Positions 26,560-34,668 of a stretch of 64,000 nt of DNA are shown here, piece by piece. The translations under genes and the position numbers were made by a program. Below the pieces are notes generated by a model, which ran no database searches, was not told where the DNA came from, and saw nothing but the letters and a program-made list of their open reading frames with translations. Source of the DNA: Trebonia sp963771985 (GTDB lineage Bacteria; Actinomycetota; Actinomycetes; Streptosporangiales; Streptosporangiaceae); NCBI GenBank assembly GCA_963771985.1, contig CAVYVO010000004.1:744001-808000 (forward strand). Direction: 5' to 3'. Numbering within the stretch: position 1 is the stretch's first letter; every line of letters begins with the position of its first letter.

Positions 26560-27009
26560 CTACATCCGCTTGTGTATGCGGTCGCGAGGAGCTGGCCCTA
26601 GCACGGCTCGGAGTTCGCTCCGTGAGGTCACACCGAGCTTGGGGAAGAGCTTGTACAGATGGGACCCGACTGTGCGATGGGAGAGATAGAGCCGCTCTCC
26701 GATCTCGCGGTTGGTCAGACCGTCCGCCGCCAGCTGGGCGATCTGGAGCTCCTGCGGGGTCAGCTGATCCCATATCTCCGGCTGACGCTGGCAGAGGGTT
26801 TCACCCGAGGCACGGAGTTCCCGCCGGGCCTGGTCGGAGAGCCGCGTCAGCCCCAGCGCGGTGAACACCTCCGCCGCCGCACGCAGCGGTGCGCGGGATT
26901 CGGCGGCATGGCGCCGCCGCCGCAGCCACTTACCGTAGGCCAGCTGGGTCCGCGCGTGGTAAGCCGGCCAGCCGGGCATCTCAGCGATGGCGGCGGCGAA
27001 CTGCTGCAT
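26560..27009 (-). pseudogene. C-terminal remnant of a large LuxR-family regulator
   Basis: These 149 residues comprise the end of a TPR-like helical region (PAYHARTQLAYGKWLRRRRH, typical of the last repeat in large AAA/LuxR regulators) and a complete LuxR helix-turn-helix (LTPQELQIAQLAADGLTN, REIGERLYLSHRTVGSHL). The ATPase and most of the helical region, normally over 700 residues, are missing. The sequence upstream of 27009 has no continuation in any frame. It may be a dead remnant, or still make a small DNA-binding protein from ATG 27009. Confidence 0.75.
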
Positions 27010-27104
27010 GAGGTCCGCGACGTCCTCGTGATCGTATCGAACAGAATGTCGGTACCTCTGGTTAGAGTGGCCGTATTAGTCGCTCATATAGAGGAGGACA
27101 ACTG

Positions 27105-27590
27105 ATGTGCTGGCTATGTGATCACCCTGGGAGCACGCGGCTTGATTACCTAACGCACGTGGCGGAGCTCATCGCCTGCCACGGCTGGGCTGTGCAGGGC
27201 GTTCAGCGTGACCGGATTCACCCGCCCTGGGCGTACACGGTGGGACTGACCGCAAGCGGCAAGCCTGAACTGCTGGTGACCGGCATGCCACTCGTCCGCG
27301 CCACTCAGCTGCTGGACGATGTCGCAGCGCATGTGCTGCACGCCGACGCGCCGCGGCCAGGAGAGCGGATACCGCTGGTCGGCGGGCCGCTGATCGAGAT
27401 CGTGACGGTCGCGGAACCCGCGGCGCACCTGCTGACCGCGGTCGAGTTCTACGGATCTGAGATACAGGCGCTGCAGCTGGTACACGCGGACGACCGGGGC
27501 CACTGGCCGTGGGAGGTAGGGTTCCGCGGTGTGCGCGGCGGCCAGCCGGTTCTCGGGGTGCGCGTCTCTCCGCCAACCAGGGTGGCGTGA
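27105..27590 (+). CDS. DUF4262-type protein
   Basis: This 161-residue protein has the DUF4262 pattern: a CxxC start (MCWLCDHP), the HGWAVQGVQ segment, PPWAYTVGLT, the HPELLV-like KPELLVTGMP and a C-terminal region with PWEVGFRGVRGGQPVLG. The domain's function is unknown. ATG 27105 follows a strong GAGGAGGA at 27091-27098. It is convergent with the TetR gene, with only 5 bp between the stops. Confidence 0.85.
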   Translation: MCWLCDHPGSTRLDYLTHVAELIACHGWAVQGVQRDRIHPPWAYTVGLTASGKPELLVTGMPLVRATQLLDDVAAHVLHADAPRPGERIPLVGGPLIEIVTVAEPAAHLLTAVEFYGSEIQALQLVHADDRGHWPWEVGFRGVRGGQPVLGVRVSPPTRVA

Positions 27591-27595
27591 CCGGG

Positions 27596-28159
27596 TTATG
27601 TGCCCGCGGTGACGGCTTTCAGCTCGTCAAGCGACTCTTTGATGAGCAGCGACAAGTCGCCGTCGCCGGGTCCGCTGACCCACTGTCCGAACGCGACCTT
27701 GAAGATGGTGATCCCCGCCTCGGCGGCCAGGGTCGCGGCCGGATCCGTGACGCCGCGCCCGCGCAGCGCGCCGGCGAGCGACGCGGCGAGCGACGCCAGC
27801 TTGATCAGCTCGCGCTCTTGCAGCTCCGGGTTCGCGGCGATGACAGCCTGGCGCTGGCGGGAGTGCTCGTGGTCCTGGAAGCGGGCGGCGGCGCCCTCGA
27901 GGGCCGCGGCTATCGCGTCGATCGGCGCGGCGGAATCGGGCGCGCCGACGACGGCACTCACCAGGGACTCCTGCAGCGCGTCCGAGCCCCAAAACAGGAC
28001 CTCGCGCTTGTCGGCGAAGTGCCGGAAGAACGTCCGCTCCGTCAGCCCCGCGCGCTTGGCGATCTCCGCCACCGTCGTCTGCTCGAACCCGCGCTCGATG
28101 TAGAGCTCCATGGCGGCCTGTGCAAGCCGGCCGCGCGCGTTCGGCTCCCATCGACCCAT
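27596..28159 (-). CDS. TetR/AcrR-family transcriptional regulator (paralogue)
   Basis: This is a 187-residue TetR repressor beginning MGRWEPNARGRL at ATG 28159. The longer frame to 28324 runs through the operators and over the divergent SDR start and is rejected. The helix-turn-helix reads TTVAEIAKRAGLTERTFFRHF, followed by DKREVLF. It closely parallels the regulator at 2050-2643, and both face an SDR gene. Two palindromic operators lie between this gene and the SDR. The ligand is unknown. Confidence 0.9.
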   Translation of the reverse strand: MGRWEPNARGRLAQAAMELYIERGFEQTTVAEIAKRAGLTERTFFRHFADKREVLFWGSDALQESLVSAVVGAPDSAAPIDAIAAALEGAAARFQDHEHSRQRQAVIAANPELQERELIKLASLAASLAGALRGRGVTDPAATLAAEAGITIFKVAFGQWVSGPGDGDLSLLIKESLDELKAVTAGT

Positions 28160-28174
28160 GAAATGATCGTACTT

Positions 28175-28224
28175 GATGACAGTGGCTGACATCGCATATG
28201 GTGGTGATGACAGTGACTGACATC
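28175..28224. promoter_or_regulatory. Two 19-bp TetR-type operators spaced 31 bp
   Basis: Site 28206-28224 reads GATG-A-CAGT-G-ACTG-A-CATC; its two half-sites are perfectly complementary except at the single central and spacer positions. Site 28175-28193 is the same with one change (GCTG). The sites are 31 bp apart and within a 22-bp near-exact direct repeat. They lie in the 90-bp gap between the divergent TetR and SDR starts. Together with the matching layout at 1985-2034 this strongly suggests cooperative binding of two TetR dimers. Confidence 0.75.
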
Positions 28225-28249
28225 GCTTTAAGCACCGGAGGTTCTTCTC

Positions 28250-29152
28250 ATGCGCGTATTCGTCACCGGGGCGTCCGGCTGGATCGGTTCCGCCGTCGTT
28301 CCCGAGCTCATCAGCGCGGGCCATGAGGTAGTCGGACTGGCTCGTTCGGATGCCTCGGCCGCGGCACTCACCGCCGCCGGGGCGGAGGTGCTGCGCGGCG
28401 ACCTAGACGACCTGGGCAGCCTGCAGGCCGGCGCCGCTGCGTCCGACGGGGTGATCCACCTCGCGTTCAAACACGACTTCTCGCAGTTCGCGGCCAGCGC
28501 GCAAGCGGACCTGCGCGCCATCGAGACGATGGGCACGGCGCTCGAGGGTTCCGGCAGGCCGCTCGTCATCGCGTCCGGAATGCTCGGGCTCGCGCCGGGA
28601 CGCGTAGGGACCGAGAAAGACACGCCCGATCCCGCCCCTAACCTGGCGCCCCGGCTCGCCGGCGTGCGGGCGGCGCTCTCCTTCGGCGAGCGCGGGGTGC
28701 GCTCGTCCATCCTGCGGCTCCCGCCGACAGTGCACGGTGACGGCGACCACGGCTTCATGGCGGTCCTGGTCGGCATCGCCCGGGCCAAGGGCGTCTCCGG
28801 CTACATCGGGGACGGGTCCAACCGGTGGCCTGCGGTGCACCAGCTAGACGCGGCGCACCTGTTCCGTCTAGCGGCGGAGAAGGCGCCGTCGGGATCGGTG
28901 CTGCACGCGATCGCGGACGAGGGCGTGCCGACCCGCGCGATCGCCGAGGTCATCGGTCGTCACCTGGACGTGCCGGTGGTCTCCATCCCGGCCGAGGAGG
29001 CGGGCGAGCACTTCAGCTGGCTGGGAGCCTTCTTCGGGATGGATTCTCCGGCGTCGAGCACGCTGACCCGCGAGCTGCTGGGCTGGGAACCGACGCGTCC
29101 CGGACTCATCGACGATCTCGAGCAGGGCCACTACTTCCGCAGCCCTTCCTGA
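28250..29152 (+). CDS. NAD(P)-dependent epimerase/SDR-type oxidoreductase (paralogue)
   Basis: This 300-residue SDR has the Rossmann motif GASGWIGS and LRGDLDDLG, the same length and architecture as the protein at 1068-1970. It includes the shared ITH/VHG-type segment, GYxGDGxNRWPA and the terminal LGWEPTRPGL. ATG 28250 has GGAGG upstream. The adjacent TetR and its paired operators indicate inducible control. The substrate is unknown. Confidence 0.87.
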   Translation: MRVFVTGASGWIGSAVVPELISAGHEVVGLARSDASAAALTAAGAEVLRGDLDDLGSLQAGAAASDGVIHLAFKHDFSQFAASAQADLRAIETMGTALEGSGRPLVIASGMLGLAPGRVGTEKDTPDPAPNLAPRLAGVRAALSFGERGVRSSILRLPPTVHGDGDHGFMAVLVGIARAKGVSGYIGDGSNRWPAVHQLDAAHLFRLAAEKAPSGSVLHAIADEGVPTRAIAEVIGRHLDVPVVSIPAEEAGEHFSWLGAFFGMDSPASSTLTRELLGWEPTRPGLIDDLEQGHYFRSPS

Positions 29153-29232
29153 GGCGAGCGCAGACCTCATACGCCGGGCACGCCGGCGCCGGGCGGCACT
29201 CCGGATCGGCCCACTCAGGGTGGCACTCCGGA

Positions 29233-30255
29233 TCAGCTCGCCGACGCCGCGGCGAGGATCTGGCCTGGGGTCATGAAACCCGGGGTTCTGCGCTCCCGGG
29301 CCGCCTGGTTGGCGAGGCGCTGGAGCGCCTCGTTGACGGGTATCGGCACCCCGTGCTCGCGGCCGAGCAGCGCGATCTCGCCGTTCAGGTAGTCGGCCTC
29401 GATCGTGCCGGTCCCCCGGATCAGGCTCTGCCAGGACGAGCCGCCCGTCCGGGTCGCGCCGTCGACCTGCTGGATGCGCACGGAAGCGCCGCGGACGGCG
29501 GCGAGTTCCTCGGGAGCGGCGAACGCGATGCCCGCCGCGGCGTAGGCGGCGATGCCTTCCGCGCGGGTGCGCTGGTACAGCTCAGCGGCATCTTCGGCCG
29601 CGGGTTCGCTGCCGAAGCCGACGGCGGCGCGGCCGCACAGCGCCTCGATCGCGTTGTTCAGGTTGTCAAGGAGCTTGCCGTACTTCCAGCGCATCACGTC
29701 CGGGACCACCGGGGCGAGGAGCCGGCTCGCCGCTAGGTCCGCGCCGATCCGCTCGGTCGTCGCGTCCGTCCCGGACGGGTAGCGGCCCACGCCGAGCACC
29801 CCGGCCAGCGGCGTGCCCTGCGCATGCACGGTGCCCGGCTCGAGGTGCGTGGCCGGGAGCCACACGTACATCGCGCTGACCTGGCGGAAACGACGGAGCG
29901 CGAAGCGCTCGGAGGCCACCCCGTTCTGCGCGCAGACAACGGGAAGCGCGGCTGCCGCCACGGTCTCACCGGCCACCGGCTGCCATGCCCAGTCACCGAG
30001 CACCCCGGCGACGTCCTGGGTCTTCGTCGCGATGATCAGCACGTCGTCCCGGCGCAGTTCCAATTCGTCAGGCCCGCCTACGGCGGGGATGCGCAGCTGG
30101 TGTGTCCCCAGCGGGGTCGCCAGCCGCAGCCCGTGCGCGCGCAGCGCGTCCAAATGCGCCCCTCGAGCCACCAGAACGACCTCGTGCCCACCCTGGAACA
30201 GGCAACCGCCAATCGTCCCGCCAACCCCGCCCGCCCCAATGATGATGTACCGCAC
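29233..30255 (-). CDS. Ketopantoate reductase (PanE/ApbA)-like NADP oxidoreductase
   Basis: This 340-residue protein opens with the NADP motif IIIGAGGVGGTIGG and the ARG segment (VVLVARGAHLDALRAHGL) of the ApbA/PanE family. It carries the catalytic-lysine region (MRWKYGKLLDNLNNA) and a C-terminal helical domain ending in EHGVPIPVNEALQRL. True PanE makes pantoate for coenzyme A; many actinobacterial paralogues have other substrates, so a panE symbol is not assigned. The ATG at 30255 is preceded by an AT-rich leader, and two copies of the 18-bp palindrome lie 75-123 bp upstream. Confidence 0.82.
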   Translation of the reverse strand: MRYIIIGAGGVGGTIGGCLFQGGHEVVLVARGAHLDALRAHGLRLATPLGTHQLRIPAVGGPDELELRRDDVLIIATKTQDVAGVLGDWAWQPVAGETVAAAALPVVCAQNGVASERFALRRFRQVSAMYVWLPATHLEPGTVHAQGTPLAGVLGVGRYPSGTDATTERIGADLAASRLLAPVVPDVMRWKYGKLLDNLNNAIEALCGRAAVGFGSEPAAEDAAELYQRTRAEGIAAYAAAGIAFAAPEELAAVRGASVRIQQVDGATRTGGSSWQSLIRGTGTIEADYLNGEIALLGREHGVPIPVNEALQRLANQAARERRTPGFMTPGQILAAASAS

Positions 30256-30329
30256 TTAATTAATTATCGCACACCACCCGGCCGGACTCTCAGAGGCCCA
30301 CGACCGCGCAGAGTCTCACATCGCAAAAT

Positions 30330-30378
30330 GTCGATTGCGCAATCGACCACACTAGAGCGGGTCGATTGCGCAATCGAC
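30330..30378. repeat. Dispersed 18-bp palindrome, copies 2 and 3 (31-bp pair)
   Basis: GTCGATTGCGCAATCGAC occurs twice, at 30330-30347 and 30361-30378, joined by CACACTAGAGCGG. The same 13-bp linker and 31-bp spacing recur at 34454/34485. The pair lies upstream of the PanE-like gene and downstream of the SpoU gene, both on the minus strand. Confidence 0.85.
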
Positions 30379-30420
30379 CCACCCACATCGCCATGGGGGC
30401 GCAGCGCTGAATAGCGGAGG

Positions 30421-31221
30421 CTAGTCCGCCTCGCCGCTCGCCAGCAGGTGGCAGGCGATCGCCGCCGCGGCCACCACGTTGAGCGAGTCCACTCCGTTAC
30501 GCATGGGGATGCGCACGGCCTCGTCGGCCTCGCGCAGCCAGCGCACCGACAGTCCGTCGCCCTCGGTGCCGAACAGCAGGGCGACCCGCCCGCTCGCCGC
30601 TTCCGCGAGAGCCGCGGCGGCCGGGGTCGCGCGCTCGTCCGGCGTGAGCGCGAGGACGCGGAAGCCGCTGGCCTTGAGCTGGGCGAGGCCGCCGTACCAT
30701 TCGGTCATCCGGGCGTACGGTATGCCGAACACCGCGCCCATCGACACCTTCAGCGCCCGCCGGTACAGCGGGTCGGCGCACCGCGGCGAGAGCAGTATCG
30801 CGTCCACGCCGAGCGCGGCGGCGCACCGGAAGATCGCGCCGACGTTGGCGTGGTCGACCAGGTCCTCGAGGACGACGATCCGCCGGGCGTCCTCGATCAC
30901 GTCGGCGACGGCCGGCAGCGGCTTGCGGTTGAACGAGGCGAGCGCGCCGCGGTGGACACGGTAACCGGTGAGCCGTTCGGCGACCTCGTCGGGGACTACG
31001 TATACGGGCACCGGCAGGCGGAGCGCGTCCAGGTCACCTACGCGGCTCTCCGCGAGCAGCACCGAACGCGCCGTGTATCCCGCCGCCAGCGCGCGCGTGA
31101 TGACCTTCGTGCCTTCCGCCATGAACAGGCCGTGCTCGGCCTCCAGGTGCGTCCGCAGGCCGACGTCCGTGAGGCGGGTGTAGTCCGCCAGCCTCGGATC
31201 ATCGGCGTCGCTGATCCTCAC
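30421..31221 (-). CDS. SpoU/TrmH-family RNA 2'-O-methyltransferase
   Basis: This 266-residue SPOUT methyltransferase has an N-terminal substrate-binding domain (LFMAEGTKVITRAL) and the C-terminal knotted catalytic domain. The latter carries motif 1 (NVGAIFRCAAALGVDAILL), motif 2 (ALLFGTEGDGLS) and motif 3 (IPMRNGVDSLNVVAAAAI). The conserved asparagine in HANVGAIFR and the SLNV tail that binds S-adenosylmethionine are present. It should methylate a ribose in rRNA or tRNA; the target site is not predictable. Start is ATG 31221. Confidence 0.92.
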   Translation of the reverse strand: MRISDADDPRLADYTRLTDVGLRTHLEAEHGLFMAEGTKVITRALAAGYTARSVLLAESRVGDLDALRLPVPVYVVPDEVAERLTGYRVHRGALASFNRKPLPAVADVIEDARRIVVLEDLVDHANVGAIFRCAAALGVDAILLSPRCADPLYRRALKVSMGAVFGIPYARMTEWYGGLAQLKASGFRVLALTPDERATPAAAALAEAASGRVALLFGTEGDGLSVRWLREADEAVRIPMRNGVDSLNVVAAAAIACHLLASGEAD

Positions 31222-31236
31222 GATGCCCAGTCTGGC

Positions 31237-32859
31237 CTACGCGGGGATCACCCGGAGGACCCGCACGCCGTCGGCGAAGCTGCGCACGACCACCGAGTGG
31301 CTGGCCGCGGCCGCCACGACGGGCAACTGGCCGAGGGCGCCGCTGATCTGGCTCGTCATCACGATGTACTGGATGCTCCGCCAGCCGTGCGGCAGCTCCC
31401 GCTGGCTCGTCTGCGGGTCGGTGTCGGTCTTCTGGGACCACAGCGGGTTCATCCCCGCCAGCTTCAGGTCCAGCCACATGTAATCATCGACGACCACTAC
31501 GTCGTGGCGCGGGACGTGCTGCTCGACCCAGTTGGTCGCGGCGAGCGAGCCGGCGTAGCCGTCGACCTTCGACTGGTCCACCAGGGTAGTCCCCCACTGG
31601 GGTGCGACCAGGGCGGCGAGCACGACCGCGCCCGCGGCCACCGGGAGGAGCCGGACCAGCACGCGCCATCGCCAGGTGAGCGGGGTCCACAGGGTGTCGG
31701 CGACGCCGCCGGCCAGCAAGGCGGCGAACGGGAGCATCGCCGTCACGTAGAAGTACGGCACGTAGCCGCCGGGGATCAGCAACGCGACCTGGATCAACAT
31801 GCCAAGCGCCAGCGGTCGCAGCCGCCTGATCAGCAGCCCGGCCGGCACCAGGACCACGCCCGCGGACAGCAGCCAGGGATCGAGGCCTGTCCACAGGACG
31901 ACCAGGCCGTGGGTGGCGCTGTGGCTGTCGAGCACGCTCCCGCTGCCCGCCCGCCCGAGGAGCTGCCACCACAGGGCCCAGCTCAGGGACACGTGCCCGC
32001 GGCCGGGGAACAGCTCGCCGCGCAGCGCGGCGAACAGCGGGTAGAAGGCGACGAGCTCCACGAACGTCGTCGCGAAGACCCCGAGATGCCACTTCCTGGT
32101 CCGGCCCTGGCTGTGCTGCCAGAGCATCCAGACCACCACCGGCAGGAGGATCGCCAGCGTCTCCTTGCTAAGCACGGCGATTGCCACGCACACCGCCGAC
32201 CAGAACGCCGCGGCCAGGCTGCGCCGCCGGGACGCGGCGGCCACCATGGCGGCCAGCAGCCACATCGTGCCGATGTTGTCCAGCGAGACCATGCGATGGT
32301 AGTAGACCGCCAGCGGGCTGAGCCCGAACAGCAGCACGGTCACGGCGGCGGTGGTCCGGCGGAACTCCAGCCGCCGGCACAGCACGAACAGCAGCGCGCA
32401 GCTGGCCAGCGTGATCCACCACATGAACTCGCGGCCGACCATGACCGCGCTCGGATACCAGTGGAACCCGCCGGTCAGCCAGATGTAGCCGGCCAGCTGC
32501 GCCCAGCCCAGCGGCGGGTGGTCATACCAGTAGGTGTAGTGGCTGAGATGGTGCTGGTAGACGATCGCCCACGCCTCGGCGACGTACGTGCCTTCGTCGT
32601 CGTCGACCCGGCCCGGCCAGCCCTGCATGTTCCAGGCGTTGACCACGGCGACGACCGCGAGCACCCGGCCGAGGACGAGCAAGCTCGCCCGGTGGACGCG
32701 GTACCAGTCCTGGGCGCGGGCCCAGGCCCGCCAGCGCGGCACCCGCTCCTCGAGGGGTCCGCAGACGTCCGGGACGTCGCGGGTTTCCGCGGCCTCGCCG
32801 GTGTCTGGATTGGCGCCGTCGACCGGGGCCGTCGGCGGCGCGTCCGCCGGGGCGGTCAC
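31237..32859 (-). CDS. GT39/ArnT-like membrane glycosyltransferase
   Basis: This 540-residue polytopic membrane protein has about 11 hydrophobic segments from residue 60 to 430 and the conserved early acidic motif DDEGTYVAEAW in the first external loop, typical of PMT/ArnT-type (GT39) enzymes that use lipid-linked sugar donors. The C-terminal soluble part ends VRVLRVIPA. Its start overlaps the stop of the GT2 gene by 4 bp (ATGA), so the two are translationally coupled. They probably act together on a cell-envelope glycan or glycoprotein (inference). Confidence 0.82.
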   Translation of the reverse strand: MTAPADAPPTAPVDGANPDTGEAAETRDVPDVCGPLEERVPRWRAWARAQDWYRVHRASLLVLGRVLAVVAVVNAWNMQGWPGRVDDDEGTYVAEAWAIVYQHHLSHYTYWYDHPPLGWAQLAGYIWLTGGFHWYPSAVMVGREFMWWITLASCALLFVLCRRLEFRRTTAAVTVLLFGLSPLAVYYHRMVSLDNIGTMWLLAAMVAAASRRRSLAAAFWSAVCVAIAVLSKETLAILLPVVVWMLWQHSQGRTRKWHLGVFATTFVELVAFYPLFAALRGELFPGRGHVSLSWALWWQLLGRAGSGSVLDSHSATHGLVVLWTGLDPWLLSAGVVLVPAGLLIRRLRPLALGMLIQVALLIPGGYVPYFYVTAMLPFAALLAGGVADTLWTPLTWRWRVLVRLLPVAAGAVVLAALVAPQWGTTLVDQSKVDGYAGSLAATNWVEQHVPRHDVVVVDDYMWLDLKLAGMNPLWSQKTDTDPQTSQRELPHGWRSIQYIVMTSQISGALGQLPVVAAAASHSVVVRSFADGVRVLRVIPA

Positions 32860-34271
32860 GCGGCGCTTTCGTATTCGCGGCTGCGGGCCTCGCGGTGCTC
32901 GGCGAGCCGTCCCGTCTTGTACCAGGTCGTGTCGCCGGTCGCGTACTTGTAGACGGCGACCGCGGCCGCTCCCGACAGCACCAGCTGGTACAGCGGCGTC
33001 AGGAAGATGATCGACAGGTAATGCCAGCGGCTCGCCCGTTTACCGTACTGCGCGCAGAAGTCATGCAGCCCGATGAGCTGGGTGCACAGGATGATGCCGA
33101 GCGGAACGTAGGGGGTGAACATCAGCAGCGCGACCGAGATCGGCGTCTTGACGGTGAGCCCCACGATGATCGCGGCCGGCATCAGGATGAACGAGATGGC
33201 CTGCAGGATGGGCGTGGCGAGGATGTAGCCGGCCAGCGCCTTCTGCCGCAGCGTCGGCATCTTCAGCCAGCGGCCTGCGATGAACTCCTGCAGGAAGCCC
33301 CGCACCCAGCGGTCCCGCTGCCAGAACAGCGAGCCGACCTTCTTGTTGAAGATCGACGGCGGCACTTCTTCCCGCGTCGTCAGCGCGGCGCTGTACGCCG
33401 TCGCCACCTTGGCGCCGAACTCGGTGGACAGCTGTACGCCGAGCGCGCAGTCCTCGGTGATGCTCAGCGGCCAGCCGCCCGCCGCCTCGAGCAGCCCGCG
33501 GCGGACGAAGACCGTGTTGCCGCCGAGCGGCACGAACCCGGAGTCGGCGTGGAACGCCATCCGGCTGGTGAACCAGAAGTAGTACTCCAGCACGTTGTGC
33601 ACCTGGAACCATTTGGCGAGGCCGTGTCCCAGGTTCATCAGCTGGACGCCGCCCTGCACCACGTCCGCGCCGGTCCGCTCGAACAGGGCCTCGGTGTGCA
33701 CGAGGAGGTCTTCCGCCACGTCGTCCTCAGCGTCGATGACCCCGACCACGTCCCCCATGCAGACCTCGAGCGCGCGGTTGAGCTGCTGGGCCTTCGTGGG
33801 GTTCGCGTAGTGGTCGACGATGACGGTGATCCGGTTGTCGCGGATGGTCCGCTGCACGTTGTCGTGCAGGTTCTCCCGGACGACGGCGCGCACGGCCTCG
33901 ATGGTCGGCTCGTCGTCGTCGCAGAGCGACACCACGATGCGATGGCGGGGATGGGTCTGCCGCATCAGGCCGTGCAGTGTGTCGGCGATGACGTTCGCCT
34001 CGTCGCGCAGCGGCACGATCAGGTCGAAGGCAAGCTGCTCCCGTCCGGGCGGGACCGGATCCGGCCAGGCGATCTGGTCGCCGGCGGTGGGGGTGCGCCA
34101 TCCATAAAGCCGCCAGCTCGCCTCGGTCGCGCCGACCACGAGGTTGAACGCGGTGATCCCCAGCAGGACAGCAGGCAGGACCGGCAGCGCGAGCGCGTCC
34201 CAGATGCCCGCGATCGCCGCCGCGGCACCGATCGCGGCCGCGGCCCAGAAAGCCCGTCCCCCTACGGCCAC
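32856..34271 (-). CDS. Membrane glycosyltransferase family 2 (cellulose-synthase-like)
   Basis: This 471-residue processive-type GT2 has two N-terminal membrane helices and a cytosolic GT-A domain with FDLIVPLRDEANVI, the DxD-type VIDAEDDV, TEDCAL and the QRDRWVRG (QxxRW-like) acceptor motif. Further membrane helices follow from about residue 330. It resembles bacterial synthases that make polysaccharide at the membrane from nucleotide sugars. It is first in a two-gene operon with the GT39-like protein. Three copies of the 18-bp palindrome lie 180-270 bp upstream of its start. Confidence 0.87.
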   Translation of the reverse strand: MAVGGRAFWAAAAIGAAAAIAGIWDALALPVLPAVLLGITAFNLVVGATEASWRLYGWRTPTAGDQIAWPDPVPPGREQLAFDLIVPLRDEANVIADTLHGLMRQTHPRHRIVVSLCDDDEPTIEAVRAVVRENLHDNVQRTIRDNRITVIVDHYANPTKAQQLNRALEVCMGDVVGVIDAEDDVAEDLLVHTEALFERTGADVVQGGVQLMNLGHGLAKWFQVHNVLEYYFWFTSRMAFHADSGFVPLGGNTVFVRRGLLEAAGGWPLSITEDCALGVQLSTEFGAKVATAYSAALTTREEVPPSIFNKKVGSLFWQRDRWVRGFLQEFIAGRWLKMPTLRQKALAGYILATPILQAISFILMPAAIIVGLTVKTPISVALLMFTPYVPLGIILCTQLIGLHDFCAQYGKRASRWHYLSIIFLTPLYQLVLSGAAAVAVYKYATGDTTWYKTGRLAEHREARSREYESAA

Positions 34272-34453
34272 GCTGACTGCACCTACGCTCCCCCTAGCGG
34301 CCCGGCCCGATACGACGGCATCCAGCAGCGGTATCCGGACAGGTCATAGTCTCCGGGCCATTCGGGGGCCATTGGATTACATTCAGGAAAAGTTAACCCT
34401 CATGTGACCGGCCGCCCCGGCGAACCGGGCCGCTCCCCCTTGGATTCCATGGT

Positions 34454-34544
34454 GTCGATTGCGCGATCGACCACACTAGAGCGGGTCGATCGCGCAATCG
34501 ACACATCCGCGAGGACGGGCAAGCGGGTCGATTGCGCGATCGAC
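34454..34544. repeat. Dispersed 18-bp palindrome, copies 4, 5 and 6
   Basis: Three related palindromes lie at 34454-34471, 34485-34502 and 34527-34544, with single-base variants at symmetric positions (TTGCGCGA, TCGCGCAA). The first two are 31 bp apart with the same CACACTAGAGCGG linker as at 30348-30360. The third is 42 bp on, one further helical turn. They occupy the 397-bp region between the divergent GT2 gene and the secreted-lectin gene. No promoter can be assigned with confidence here. Confidence 0.85.
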
Positions 34545-34668
34545 ACCCGGCTAGTTAATTTCCGTTCCGAATAAACCAAACATATGGCGAGATAGTCGCA
34601 CATATGGAAGTCTGCGCTGCGGGCCGGCGGTAGGCCAGTTGCAGACCAACGAGCGGGGAGACGCATTC

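Noticed and set aside
30448..32952. An 834-codon open frame on the plus strand
   Set aside because: It is antisense to the SpoU and GT39 genes, with histidine/glutamine/arginine-rich composition and no family resemblance.
23496..34544. CRISPR array
   Set aside because: The 18-bp palindromes are too few, too scattered and lack uniform spacers; no cas genes are present.
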